A DNA stretch of 64,000 nt from Cyanobacteria bacterium SBLK (lineage in GTDB: Bacteria; Cyanobacteriota; Cyanobacteriia; Cyanobacteriales; Spirulinaceae). The stretch is taken from positions 1 to 64,000 of the forward strand of contig JAGHZQ010000048.1 of NCBI GenBank assembly GCA_017746715.1. The letters are read 5' to 3'. This document shows, piece after piece, positions 52,196-60,837 of the stretch. The translations under genes were made by a program, and so were the position numbers. Under the pieces are notes generated by a model, which made no database searches, was not told the DNA's origin, and saw nothing but the letters and a program-made list of their open reading frames with translations. Each line of letters starts with the position of its first letter. Position 1 is the first letter of the stretch.

Positions 52196-53197
52196 CTAAG
52201 AGTCTGATAAAGGAACATTACGAAAATCTACAACTATTTTAAAATTTCGATATTGTGAATTGCTTAAAGAAAGACCTAGTTCAAGAATCTGTAATTTTTG
52301 GACTTCTAAAGGAATTTCTCGAAATGTTATTTTCGTTTTTAATGGTACGTCTTTAGGTATATTTGCTGTGGAAGAATACCGATCGGATTCACTACCAAAT
52401 TCTACTTGTACTGCATTGTACTCTTGACCGCTCTCTACAAACCTACTTCGCCGATTAGAGCCATTGTACGCATAAATTGTTACATTAGAGTCTTCTTGCA
52501 AACTCGTAATAGAAATGAAGCAAGATATAGTATATTCTGTTTGCGATTGATTAGAAGTTTGACATTTTTCAAGATTAATAGAAAGCCCCTCAATTTCATA
52601 AGATTGGATCGATGCTTGGGACGAGTCGGGTTGGTTGGGTGTGGGTGTAGAAATTGGTGTTGGAGTTGAGATGGGAAAATTAGAAGGATTAGGAGCAGTT
52701 TCTTCAATTTCCTTGGGTTGAGGGGTTTGAATTGCGATATTTTCTAAAATATTCGTTAATTTATTGTTTTCTCTCTTAATATCTTCTAAATCGTCTTTCA
52801 AAGCCTCATTATCATTTTTTAATTTTGATATTTCCTCTTCAAGTTTTACAGTTAGATCGGCTTTTTCTTCGTCAAGAAGAGCTTGAGTGGATAAAGGATA
52901 GAGTTTATATCCTGCAAAAATTAAGAGAGGAGATAACAATAAAATTGGCATGATAGTCAAGAGGAGAGTATTCCTTCTTTGACGTTTCCCGATCGCCTTA
53001 TTCGCTTGGTTGCGAACTTCTTCAATGTCACTCTCATTCAAAAATTCAATAAGTCCTGCTTCTGTTAAAGCATCTCTGACAGTTTCTAAACTAATTCTCT
53101 TTTGAAGCTCTTTTTTTCTCCGAGAGAGTCGTTCTATTAACTGCTGAAATTCTTTTTCTTCTAAGCTATTTTTTTTTGCTTGATTCAAATTAGACAC
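52196..53197 (-). CDS. Hypothetical membrane protein with coiled coil and beta-rich C-terminal domain
   Basis: 333 residues from a GTG start. The N-terminal 70 residues are charged helices (EEKEFQQLIERLSRRKKELQ, VRDALTEAGLIEFLNESDIE). Then come a TM helix (TLLLTIMPILLLSPLLIFAGY), a coiled coil (ADLTVKLEEEISKLKNDNEALK), a Pro/Thr linker (STPTPISTPTPNQPD) and a beta-type domain with two Cys (EKCQTSN and TISCFISI). Convergent with the phosphorylase/GUN4 gene and 29 bases from it. No family was recognised, though the layout suggests a membrane sensor. Confidence 0.75.
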   Translation of the reverse strand: MSNLNQAKKNSLEEKEFQQLIERLSRRKKELQKRISLETVRDALTEAGLIEFLNESDIEEVRNQANKAIGKRQRRNTLLLTIMPILLLSPLLIFAGYKLYPLSTQALLDEEKADLTVKLEEEISKLKNDNEALKDDLEDIKRENNKLTNILENIAIQTPQPKEIEETAPNPSNFPISTPTPISTPTPNQPDSSQASIQSYEIEGLSINLEKCQTSNQSQTEYTISCFISITSLQEDSNVTIYAYNGSNRRSRFVESGQEYNAVQVEFGSESDRYSSTANIPKDVPLKTKITFREIPLEVQKLQILELGLSLSNSQYRNFKIVVDFRNVPLSDS

Positions 53198-53566
53198 GCT
53201 CTGCTTTTCCTCCCGTTCTAGTTTATTAAGTATTTTGATTGTCTCTATTGTAACTCAATTTTTATGTTTGTATTAGATAGACGCAATTACAATTCTTTAA
53301 GTATTTTAGCGAAACTTTTAAAAGAAAATATTCTTGTGAGATTGAAGATGAGACCAAAGAAAATCGCTTTTCTCCAAAAAAACCGAAAGGAAAAGCGAGC
53401 GTTCGCACTCAATGCAACCATTATCCTCACATTTGCTCCACTGCGCCCTTCGTTTAGATCGCATTTTTACAGATGTCTATAACAGCAGAAAAACCCAAAA
53501 TACACGGGTTGAAGCCCCCAAGATTCCCCTCGGGGGCTGTAAAATCCTTCGTATTGTTCAAAAATT
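53198..53566. other. Non-coding gap of 369 bases with a double hairpin
   Basis: No credible gene. Near the end are nested stems: AACCC (53492-53496) with GGGTT (53506-53510), and AGCCCCC (53513-53519) with GGGGGCT (53532-53538), followed on the + strand by GTAAAATCC. It could terminate the DUF4278 gene read on the minus strand. An ORF at 53264-53482 has no recognisable protein character. Confidence 0.5.
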
Positions 53567-53737
53567 TTAGTAACAGACGCTTCTCAAACCGGTTTGCACG
53601 TTTTCATCCTCCGGAACGCGAATAGGACGGCGAATCGTGTAAATGCACCCTAAGAATTGACCGTGCATGTGGGTCTCAATTGTTTCGACGTGACAGAGCT
53701 GAGATTCGCAGGTTATACCCAAATAAGACAATTTCAT
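53567..53737 (-). CDS. DUF4278 domain small protein
   Basis: 56 residues from the ATG at 53737 (TGAGGCC upstream). MKLSYLGITCESQLCHVETI followed by GQFLGCIYTIRRP matches the DUF4278 pattern (MKLTYRGxxYE...VE..E....GKYRG), a common small cyanobacterial protein of unknown function. The longer frame to 53812 adds an unconvincing N-terminus. Confidence 0.7.
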   Translation of the reverse strand: MKLSYLGITCESQLCHVETIETHMHGQFLGCIYTIRRPIRVPEDENVQTGLRSVCY

Positions 53738-54107
53738 GGGAGGCCTCAAATACTTGCTAGAGTTTTTACTGAATTTGGTTTGAAAGTGCGATAAGAAAGA
53801 TCGCATTAACACGATCGCTCTTACCGCTCGCTCGTTCTAAAAGACATTTCGATGCCGATATTTTGGTCTCTGAATTACCCCTCAGATAATCCGGCTGTTT
53901 TTAGAACTCTCTATTCTGTTGTACTTCTACAACAAGGTTATTGTCAGCCTCATAAAACTCATAAAAATCTCATATATTTTTCATATGTATTTTTTCAGCA
54001 TGTAGGCTTCTATTTTTATCTTTCAGTTTAGATCTCATTAGAAATAGCTGAATTACATGCGATCGCTTGGCAATTTTTTGACGGGTATGGAGATGGAGTC
54101 AAAAGAA
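53738..54107 (+). ncRNA. Possible small-RNA region ending at a strong terminator
   Basis: About 370 bases without a coding region precede a very strong + strand terminator at 54108. The AT-rich tract (54000-54060, with TATATTTTTCATATG-like sequence) could hold a promoter. With no gene upstream for over 500 bases on this strand, a free small RNA is a reasonable guess. No known RNA family was recognised, and part of the stretch may simply be spacer. Confidence 0.25.
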
Positions 54108-54141
54108 AACCCTTCGATACCCCTATACGAAGGGTTTTTTT
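54108..54141 (+). terminator. Strong intrinsic terminator
   Basis: AACCCTTCG pairs perfectly with CGAAGGGTT around an 11-base loop, followed by T7. On the opposite strand the stem is followed by TTTTCTTTTGA, so it may work both ways. There is no + strand gene upstream that clearly needs it. Confidence 0.8.
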
Positions 54142-54307
54142 AGCAATGAAACTTTTGCACGCACAACATCTCATTCAACGATAACAGACTGCAAAAGAGT
54201 GTCAATCTGTAAAAATAAGGAAATACGATCGCACCCTCCACCCATCTATTCTCATCTTCTCAAAACCCTTCCAATAAGCTAATATCTAATTGTTTGGCTG
54301 CGGGCGC

Positions 54308-54427
54308 AAAAGCGATCGCTCTTCAACCGAACGAGAACGACAAGAGAAAGAACAAGCACAAACCGCATTACAAGAATTATGAGGGCATCTTCTCGCCCGA
54401 GGAATCGATCCCGATTCACTCGCTTAA
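54308..54427 (+). pseudogene. C-terminal tail remnant of a Uma2-type gene
   Basis: The frame reads ERERQEKEQAQTALQEL, a TGA stop, then GHLLARGIDPDSLA and TAA. It matches the coiled-coil tail that many cyanobacterial Uma2 proteins carry (ALQELR.HLLARGIDPD.L), with CGA changed to TGA. There is no core domain upstream. Confidence 0.6.
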
Positions 54428-54450
54428 AAAAGGCACGCGATCGCGTGCCT
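54425..54450 (-). terminator. Terminator of the clpR-clpP3 operon with a HIP1 core
   Basis: aggcacgcgatcgcgtgcct (54431-54450) is a perfect 20-bp palindrome centred on GCGATCGC. Read on the minus strand it is followed by TTTTTT, giving a strong intrinsic terminator 24 bases after the clpP3 stop. The HIP1 octamer forms the inner half of the stem. Confidence 0.8.
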
Positions 54451-54473
54451 TAAAACATTCTCTCGTAACGAAA

Positions 54474-55076
54474 CTAAATATCTCGCTCTTCAATCACCTT
54501 ATCAATTAAGCCATATTCTAAGGCTTCATAAGAAGACATGAAGAAATCGCGATCGGTGTCTTTTTCGATCTTATCGATCGCCTGACCCGTTCGTTCTGCC
54601 ATAATCTCATTCAGTTGTTGCTTGATTCGCAGAATTTCTCGCGCTTCAATTTCGATATCCGTCGCTTGTCGGCGGCCTTGAGTTCCTCCTAACGGTTGGT
54701 GAATCATAATGCGAGAATGGGGCAAGGCCAAGCGTTTTCCTTTCGTTCCGGCTGTCAGCAAAAATGCACCCATCGAAGCCGCCAAACCCACGCAAAGGGT
54801 GACGACTTCTGACTTAATATGCTGCATGGTATCGAAAATGGCCATGCCTGCGGTGACGGAACCGCCCGGGGAATTGATATACAAATAGATGGGCTTATTT
54901 TGGTCTTCTGAATCGAGATAAAGCATAATCGCAATAATCTGATTCGCCAAGCTATCATTGACGCTGCGACCGAGGAAAATAATCCGTTCGCGATAAAGGC
55001 GATCGTAAATGTTGATCCAGTCAGTATAGGGTTGACCGGGCATCTGATAGGGGACTCTGGGGACACCAATAGGCAT
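54474..55076 (-). CDS. clpP3: ATP-dependent Clp protease proteolytic subunit ClpP3 (active)
   Basis: 200 residues with a complete catalytic triad: Ser101 in GLAASMGAF, His126 in [10 protein letters not shown] and Asp175 in EKDTDRDFF. It forms a mixed core with the inactive ClpR subunit encoded just upstream, working with a Clp ATPase. The order clpR then clpP3 on one strand is the usual cyanobacterial arrangement and supports the assignment as ClpP3. A 9-bp tandem TTGATAGTT repeat occupies the short gap to clpR (46 bases). Confidence 0.95.
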   Translation of the reverse strand: MPIGVPRVPYQMPGQPYTDWINIYDRLYRERIIFLGRSVNDSLANQIIAIMLYLDSEDQNKPIYLYINSPGGSVTAGMAIFDTMQHIKSEVVTLCVGLAASMGAFLLTAGTKGKRLALPHSRIMIHQPLGGTQGRRQATDIEIEAREILRIKQQLNEIMAERTGQAIDKIEKDTDRDFFMSSYEALEYGLIDKVIEERDI

Positions 55077-55122
55077 GATGATAGTTGATAGTTGATAGTT
55101 GATAGTTATCGGTGATTCACTT

Positions 55123-55815
55123 TTAAGAAACTGCAGGGACGGGTTGGGGGAGATCCTTGCGACTTTCCAACACTTTATCGATGAGACCGTACTTTTGTGC
55201 TTGTTCTGGTGTTAGATAAAGCATTCGGTCGGTATCTTGTTCCAGTTTTTCAGCCGTTTGCCCCGTAGTTTTGGCAAAAATGCCTAACATTGCCTTTTTA
55301 TTTTCTAGAACTTCTTTGGCACGAATTTGAATATCGGAGGCTTGTCCTTGCGCGCCTTGGCGAGATTGATGCAAGATAATCGTAGCGTTGGGCAAACTGG
55401 CACGACAGCCTTTCGTTCCTGAAGCGAGAATCATCGCCGCCGTTCCCATGGCCTGACCGATACAAATGGTATGAACGGGAGGTTTGATATAATTCATCGT
55501 GTCGCAGATTGCGAAAGCCTCTGTTTCAAAACCGATCGCATCGCCTCCATACCAAGACGTTCCGGTGGAATTGATATACATGTAAATGGGTTTTTCCGGA
55601 TCGTCAAATTGCAAGAAAAGGAGTTGGGCGACAATCAGTTCGGTCACGTCGATTCCAATTTGTTGCTTGTATTCGTCCGGGGAAACGAGGGGCAAACCCA
55701 AATAAACGATCCGTTCTTTTAACAATAAAGACGGTAAATCTGGAGGAGGCGTGCGATAGGAAGCTCCTCCTCCTCGATAATAAGGCGATTGTACGGCTCG
55801 GATCGGTTGGTTCAT
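55123..55815 (-). CDS. clpR: ClpR, inactive Clp protease core subunit
   Basis: 230 residues, homologous to ClpP, but the nucleophile position is Gly124 (GQAMGTAAM where ClpP has GLAASMGA). His149 (ILHQSRQG) and the Asp of EQDTDRMLY remain. The N-terminal extension ([17 protein letters not shown]) is typical. It combines with ClpP3 in the cyanobacterial ClpP3/R core. First gene of the two-gene operon that ends at the terminator at 54425. Confidence 0.95.
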   Translation of the reverse strand: MNQPIRAVQSPYYRGGGASYRTPPPDLPSLLLKERIVYLGLPLVSPDEYKQQIGIDVTELIVAQLLFLQFDDPEKPIYMYINSTGTSWYGGDAIGFETEAFAICDTMNYIKPPVHTICIGQAMGTAAMILASGTKGCRASLPNATIILHQSRQGAQGQASDIQIRAKEVLENKKAMLGIFAKTTGQTAEKLEQDTDRMLYLTPEQAQKYGLIDKVLESRKDLPQPVPAVS

Positions 55816-55982
55816 CTTCGTTTTACTTTAACAATCTGGCAAGTCTGCCTTGCGGGCGTTGGAAGGGAAAAACCTTGGGAAAAATCTTCAATGTTTGACC
55901 CGATCGCAACGGTTATTTGTCGATTTTAGCTTATAGAATGAAGGTAGAGTTCTGAAACCGTCCTTTGGTTGGAGGTTTGACG

Positions 55983-56630
55983 ATGAATTCAGCGCAACAA
56001 CCGAACCTCGCCGCGATCGCTTCTCTGTTACTCATCGGTGGCCTTGCTTCCCCCGTCAAGGCGCAATTCTTTCGGGAACATCCGACTTTTTTTGAGGAGG
56101 GCAATCGCCAGCTAGAGAGGGAAATTCAAACCCTACAAGAGTCTTCTCCCTCTAATTCCGTTCTGACGATTAATTCTGGCGGCTGGCAATGGCAAAAATT
56201 TGTTTCGACCGAGGGAGATTTTAGGATCTCGATGCCCGACGAGGCGGTTAAAAGCTGGAGTTGGGAAATCCCTACTTCAATCGGTATCCTGAAGTTAACG
56301 GCGGTCGATATCGAGCATCCGGACTATTTTTTTATGGCCGCCTTTTCCCAAAGAAATCCCTCTCTATCGAGGGTCTCTTCAGAAGCATTATTAGCCGAAG
56401 TCCGCGATCGCCTTGTCGAACTCTACGGCACGACTCCGACTCGCGAAACGGCAATTGCTCTCGCCGACTCCCCCGGTCGAGAATTAACTTGGATTGAAGA
56501 CGAGGAGGCAAATCAGGTGCGTTTTTACAAGATGAGCGATCGCATTTATATTTTCGCTGTTGGTTTGGAAAATGAAATGGCGCTCTCTCAAACCGGACGG
56601 GCGTTTTTTGATTCCTTTGAATTGCTCTAG
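55983..56630 (+). CDS. Secreted hypothetical protein
   Basis: 215 residues from the ATG at 55983 (GGAGG upstream). A signal peptide (LAAIASLLLIGGLASPVKA) precedes a linker and a domain with FRISMPDEAVKSWSWEIPT, YFFMAAFSQRNPS and GRELTWIEDEEANQVRFYKM. The layout is that of periplasmic or lumenal conserved cyanobacterial proteins. No function is recognised. A longer frame from 55965 has no ribosome site. Confidence 0.83.
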   Translation: MNSAQQPNLAAIASLLLIGGLASPVKAQFFREHPTFFEEGNRQLEREIQTLQESSPSNSVLTINSGGWQWQKFVSTEGDFRISMPDEAVKSWSWEIPTSIGILKLTAVDIEHPDYFFMAAFSQRNPSLSRVSSEALLAEVRDRLVELYGTTPTRETAIALADSPGRELTWIEDEEANQVRFYKMSDRIYIFAVGLENEMALSQTGRAFFDSFELL

Positions 56631-56707
56631 CATTTTTTCTCGAAAATCATACCAAAGCATCATAAAATTTAAAGTGACGTTTTGTTTTTTAAGGGTTGAC
56701 GATTGTA

Positions 56708-57205
56708 ATGAAATATGCAGTTGCTTTGTGGGCGGGTATTGTTGCGATCGCCATTTTCTTCTCTCCTGCTTCTGCGATCGCCGTAGGAGGAAGTTCTTCG
56801 CTCATTCGCGCTTATGATGATGAAGTCATCGTCAGTAAAGATTTTGCCGGACAAGTCCTTCAAGAAGCTGAATTTGCCAATACAGATTTAGAGTCGGCTA
56901 ATTTCAGCAATGCAGATTTACGCGGGGCGGTTTTTAATGGCTGTTCTCTCGTTAAAGCGAATTTGCATGGTGCTAATTTTGGGAATGGCATTGCCTATTT
57001 AAGCGATTTTAAAAATGCAGATTTAACGGATGCAATTTTCACCGAGGCATTGTTATTGCGTTCTTTATTTAACAATGCCAAAATCGAGGGTGCCGATTTT
57101 AGTTTTGCCATACTCGATCGCCAACAACAGAAACAACTTTGCGATCGAGCATCGGGAGTAAATTCAATTACGGGAATTCCCACCAAAGCGTCTTTAGGAT
57201 GTTAA
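56708..57205 (+). CDS. Pentapeptide-repeat thylakoid lumen protein (TL17-like)
   Basis: 165 residues: signal peptide (MKYAVALWAGIVAIAIFFSP, then ASAIA) and a right-handed pentapeptide helix with A(D/N)LxxA(N/D)F units: LESANFSNADLRGAVFNGCSL, VKANLHGANFGNGIAYLSDF and KNADLTDAIFTEALLLRS. The end GVNSITGIPTKASLGC resembles plant lumenal TL17/TL15-type proteins. The ATG at 56708 is preferred to a TTG at 56696. The role in the lumen is unknown. Confidence 0.88.
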   Translation: MKYAVALWAGIVAIAIFFSPASAIAVGGSSSLIRAYDDEVIVSKDFAGQVLQEAEFANTDLESANFSNADLRGAVFNGCSLVKANLHGANFGNGIAYLSDFKNADLTDAIFTEALLLRSLFNNAKIEGADFSFAILDRQQQKQLCDRASGVNSITGIPTKASLGC

Positions 57206-57397
57206 ACACGTTAATATCTTTCTATCGATCCTTCGAATTTACTGCCATAAATTTGGGGGATTATTTTGCGATCGCACAGTGTCAAACGAGTGGTGCCAAA
57301 TGAGAAAGTGGTTTTGATTCTGAAAAATTCCCACGGAATTCAATTAGAGTGAGATTAAATCGCTTAACCATCCCTCTAATATTGGGAGAGAAAGACA

Positions 57398-58624
57398 ATG
57401 TTTTCTAAAATGCGTCGCTTGTGCAGTCGATTTTTGAATAAGTCGAGAAATGTTCAAAACGAACCCATTAATAAGGTAACATTAATTGTTATTATTGTTA
57501 TCGATATTTTTATTTTGTTTAATGTATTTTCAGGATTGGATAATATTAGTCACTGGTATCTCAATCCTGCGGCTGCTCATCCTTGCTATTTTGAATGGAG
57601 CGATTATCGCGATTCCGAGACTCCAGATAAAGATTGGCAAATTATTCGCGATTCCTTACAACAAGATATTAAATTTCGGGAAAACTTTCAACGCGCAGAA
57701 AAAGGACATTTAGGCTCCGTATCTGCAACTTGCTTGAATTATGGAAACTTAAAAGATGAGGTGAATCGTCTCGAAAATCAGAAAATTTCGACCGATATCG
57801 ATCGCAGACAAACCAATATTAATAACTTAGAAGAAAGAAATCGCAGAATTCGCGAACAATATGATTCTACCTTATTGGAAAAAATAGCCGGACAGCCTCG
57901 CGATCGCTCGATTAACGATGTTGATTCCGATAAAGTCAAACAAGAATTAGAGAAAAATAATCACAATATAGCCGCCTTCAAAGAAGAAATTACAACCCTC
58001 AAAAATGAATTACTTTCTCAATCAGAAATCATTAACTTTATTACTTTCTTGGATGAAAACGAAGAGTTTGCAACTCTGGAGACAAGTTATAAGCGAGCTT
58101 CCTTTTGGTATCCCAGCATCCAAATAACCTTTCAAGCTATCTTTTTGTTACCTTTGCTTGTTCTTGCTCTATCGTTGCACAATTTTTCCGAGAAAAAAGG
58201 TTACGGACTTATGGCACTCATGAGCTGGCATTTACTGGTAATTTTCTTGATTCCGTTACTGATTAAAATCTTTCAATTCTTGCAATTTGGAGGTTTTTTT
58301 CAATTTCTCTTTAAATTTATTAGCAAACTTTTGGGCGGATTGCTCTTTCTCATCAACTATCTTTACATTTTCATTATTCCTGCCCTTGGTTTTGGAATTA
58401 TTAAGTTTTTTCAAAAGATTGTTTTTAACCCTAAAATTCAAGCTGCGAATCGCGTTCAACAATCGCGCTGCATCAAATGTGCGAAGAAACTGCAACCCCA
58501 TGATAGCCACTGTCCTCATTGCGGTTATTATCAATATACCGAATGTCCCAATTGCCACAATTTAACTTACAAAAAGCTATCATATTGTAAAGAATGCGGC
58601 GCATCTCAACGTCCCAACCGTTAA
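57398..58624 (+). CDS. Membrane protein with coiled coil and double zinc ribbon
   Basis: 408 residues: N-terminal TM helix (VTLIVIIVIDIFILFNVFSG), a large coiled-coil segment (about 120-215; NNLEERNRRIREQYDSTLL), two to three further TM helices (about 240-330), and a C-terminal zinc ribbon pair CIKCAKKL, HCPHCGYY, ECPNCHNL, YCKECGAS with eight Cys in CxxC pairs. The zinc-binding tail probably faces the cytosol. No known family name. The gene starts after a 190-base leader. Confidence 0.82.
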   Translation: MFSKMRRLCSRFLNKSRNVQNEPINKVTLIVIIVIDIFILFNVFSGLDNISHWYLNPAAAHPCYFEWSDYRDSETPDKDWQIIRDSLQQDIKFRENFQRAEKGHLGSVSATCLNYGNLKDEVNRLENQKISTDIDRRQTNINNLEERNRRIREQYDSTLLEKIAGQPRDRSINDVDSDKVKQELEKNNHNIAAFKEEITTLKNELLSQSEIINFITFLDENEEFATLETSYKRASFWYPSIQITFQAIFLLPLLVLALSLHNFSEKKGYGLMALMSWHLLVIFLIPLLIKIFQFLQFGGFFQFLFKFISKLLGGLLFLINYLYIFIIPALGFGIIKFFQKIVFNPKIQAANRVQQSRCIKCAKKLQPHDSHCPHCGYYQYTECPNCHNLTYKKLSYCKECGASQRPNR

Positions 58625-58663
58625 AACCCGAGTCAGCTAAATTTTTCTTGTGAGGATGAACGA

Positions 58664-58783
58664 ATGAGTAATTCAATTATTCAGCTTATTGACGAGCTTC
58701 CCAAAGATAATATGACCTCAAAGTCCTACCCCCCTGCTCCCCTTAATAGCCGTAAATTGCCTTCTGGGTCGAGAAATCGATAG
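58664..58783 (+). CDS. Possible small ORF (39 codons)
   Basis: ATG AGT AAT TCA ATT follows a GAGGATG ribosome-like site and reads MSNSIIQLIDELPKDNMTSK, then turns into low-quality sequence. It could be a short peptide gene or the leftover start of a lost gene after the zinc-ribbon gene. Support is weak. Confidence 0.25.
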   Translation: MSNSIIQLIDELPKDNMTSKSYPPAPLNSRKLPSGSRNR

Positions 58784-58791
58784 GGTTAGTA

Positions 58792-58825
58792 AAGGGCGTT
58801 GCTCGCAATGTGAAGCAACGCCCTT
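58792..58825. terminator. Hairpin between convergent genes
   Basis: AAGGGCGTTGCT and AGCAACGCCCTT form a 12-bp stem around a short loop, between the + strand genes and the subtilase gene on the minus strand. No long T run follows in either direction, so termination is likely but not strong. Confidence 0.55.
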
Positions 58826-58853
58826 ATCATTTTCAATGAATTCGTTGTTGGGA

Positions 58854-60626
58854 TTAAATCCCTTGTACTTCGCCTTTAATGACAAATCGAGCCAATATGA
58901 GGCAAAGGGCAGCATTGACGAGGAGGAAAAGCGATGCAAAAACGCCCGAACCAATCCCCCAGATCGCAGGCGAAAGGAAAGCGTTCACCGCCAAACAAGA
59001 CGCAACCCCCAGAGTCGTTCCGATGGCGAACCACTTCCAACGGGGATGACCGAGGAATAAGACAATTAAACCCGCCGGAATGAGAATACTAGCAAAGAGA
59101 GGGTTCAGGGTCGAACCCCCTTGCACGGCCGTCCCGAGTTCGGGAATCGAACTTCCCAACACCCGAAAAGGGGCTTGGGGCAAATCGAAGATATAGAATC
59201 CCCGCAGGAAAAAGAGTCCCGAACTGCCGGCAATTAAGCCACTTCCCAGCCACCAATTCCAACGGAAGGGGAAATAGTTGCGAAGCAGCCAAGCCAGTAA
59301 ATAGGAACCAATCACCATCGCCAGTTTTGGCAGTAAGGCGATCGCCCCGCCATCAAACCAAAAACGCAGATTTAGATAACCATTGTCTCGCAACCATCGA
59401 AAGAAATCTTTAAAGGTAATTTTGCCTTTTGATGCCAGTTCGACGGCAGCACCCGCATCCAATTGTCCCGCACCAAAGTGATTCAGATCGTCTTCTTCTA
59501 CTTTGCGAGCGGACTGTTTGAGGATTTCGTAAATTTCGGCAGGGCTTTCGATGCCTTCTGATTTCAACAAGGCAGCAACTCCGGCAACGTGAGGGGAAGC
59601 CATACTCGTCCCTTGGAAGCCGGCAAAAACCGAGTCTCCGGTTCGGGGATCGATGGTATTTTGCAGCACTTTCCCCAATTCACTACCTCCGGGTGCGGAA
59701 ATGTCAACCCCCGCCCCAAAGTTGGAATAAGGGGCTTTTACGCCAGCGGGATCTAAAGCCGAAACGCTGAGAACTCGAGGATAGCGGGCGGGATAAGAGG
59801 AAGAATTGCGGTTTTCGTTACCAGCGGCGGCAATAATCGCCACGCCTTTATCGTAAGCATAAGCGATCGCCTCGTCGAGGAGCTTGCTTTCACCACCCCC
59901 CCCGAGACTCATATTGATGACATCTGCCCCATTATCGGCAGCAAAGCGGATGCCTTCTGCGATATCGGAGACCGTACCGCCTCCACTGCGAGACAGGACT
60001 TTAATGGGCATAATTTTAGCTTTGTAGGCAATGCCGGCAACACCATAACCGTTATTGGTGGATTGGGCAATCGTCCCGGCAACGTGGGTACCGTGACCTT
60101 GATCGTCCGTGGCATCGGCTCGATCGTTAACGAAATCGTAGCCTTTGACAAATGCCGTGTCTTTGAGATCGGGAACCTTGCTCACTCCCGTATCGATAAC
60201 TGCCACGACGGCACCTTCTCCTTTCGTTTCCGCCCAAGCCTGCTCGATATTAATATTTTGGAAATTCCATTGTTTGCTGTAATCGGGATCGTTAGGACGT
60301 TCGAGGGTGTGGTAAACGTAGTTGGGTTCGATATATTCCGTCGCCGATCGCAATAATTTAGATTTTCTCAAGGCTTTGAGGGTTTGTTTGTCCCCTTCGA
60401 TGATATAAACGCGATCGCTTTGAGAAAATTCGCTGTTTAAATGGGGTTTAACGCTGTAATTTGCGGCGATCGCATCTAATTCTCGGAGAATTTCCGTTTT
60501 GTCAACATTATTCTGAAAGTCTAGAACAATGGAGCTATATTCTCCTTTATTCGCCAGACCTTTGAAGTTCCATAAGGCAAAACTAATGCCAACAATAAAA
60601 AGGCAAAATAGCAAAAATTTTTTCAT
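58854..60626 (-). CDS. Subtilisin-like S8 peptidase with a C-terminal membrane domain
   Basis: 590 residues. An N-terminal TM or signal segment (LLFCLFIVGISFALWNF) and an inhibitor-like prodomain precede the catalytic domain: Asp145 (VIDTGVS), His178 (DQGHGTHVAGT), oxyanion Asn (AAAGNEN) and Ser341 (FQGTSMASPHVAG). After about residue 410 come five hydrophobic segments (IALLPKLAMVIGSYLLAWLL, NWWLGSGLIAGSSGLFFL and more). It is thus a membrane-tethered protease with the catalytic domain outside the cytosol. The substrate is unknown. Confidence 0.95.
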   Translation of the reverse strand: MKKFLLFCLFIVGISFALWNFKGLANKGEYSSIVLDFQNNVDKTEILRELDAIAANYSVKPHLNSEFSQSDRVYIIEGDKQTLKALRKSKLLRSATEYIEPNYVYHTLERPNDPDYSKQWNFQNINIEQAWAETKGEGAVVAVIDTGVSKVPDLKDTAFVKGYDFVNDRADATDDQGHGTHVAGTIAQSTNNGYGVAGIAYKAKIMPIKVLSRSGGGTVSDIAEGIRFAADNGADVINMSLGGGGESKLLDEAIAYAYDKGVAIIAAAGNENRNSSSYPARYPRVLSVSALDPAGVKAPYSNFGAGVDISAPGGSELGKVLQNTIDPRTGDSVFAGFQGTSMASPHVAGVAALLKSEGIESPAEIYEILKQSARKVEEDDLNHFGAGQLDAGAAVELASKGKITFKDFFRWLRDNGYLNLRFWFDGGAIALLPKLAMVIGSYLLAWLLRNYFPFRWNWWLGSGLIAGSSGLFFLRGFYIFDLPQAPFRVLGSSIPELGTAVQGGSTLNPLFASILIPAGLIVLFLGHPRWKWFAIGTTLGVASCLAVNAFLSPAIWGIGSGVFASLFLLVNAALCLILARFVIKGEVQGI

Positions 60627-60837
60627 AGCAATACGCTCGTGTAAAAGTAAGGGCAGGCATATCGATGACCGACGAACGATGACCGACGAACGATAAACTC
60701 TTCGCGCTGTTGACGGCAGAAGTTGAAAACCTCATTTTTTCGGTCGGTCTCTCCTACTACAATAGCTCATGGCTCTTTTTTTCGTCCCCGTCATTGGGTT
60801 TCTTTTGGCTCTGCGAGGAGAGTTCCGATCGCCTCTC

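Noticed and set aside
53264..53482. A 72-codon ORF
   Set aside because: No ribosome site, no domain, and it ends in an area of no conservation cues.
54294..54509. A 71-codon ORF
   Set aside because: It is out of frame with the Uma2-tail remnant and crosses the clp terminator and the clpP3 3' end.
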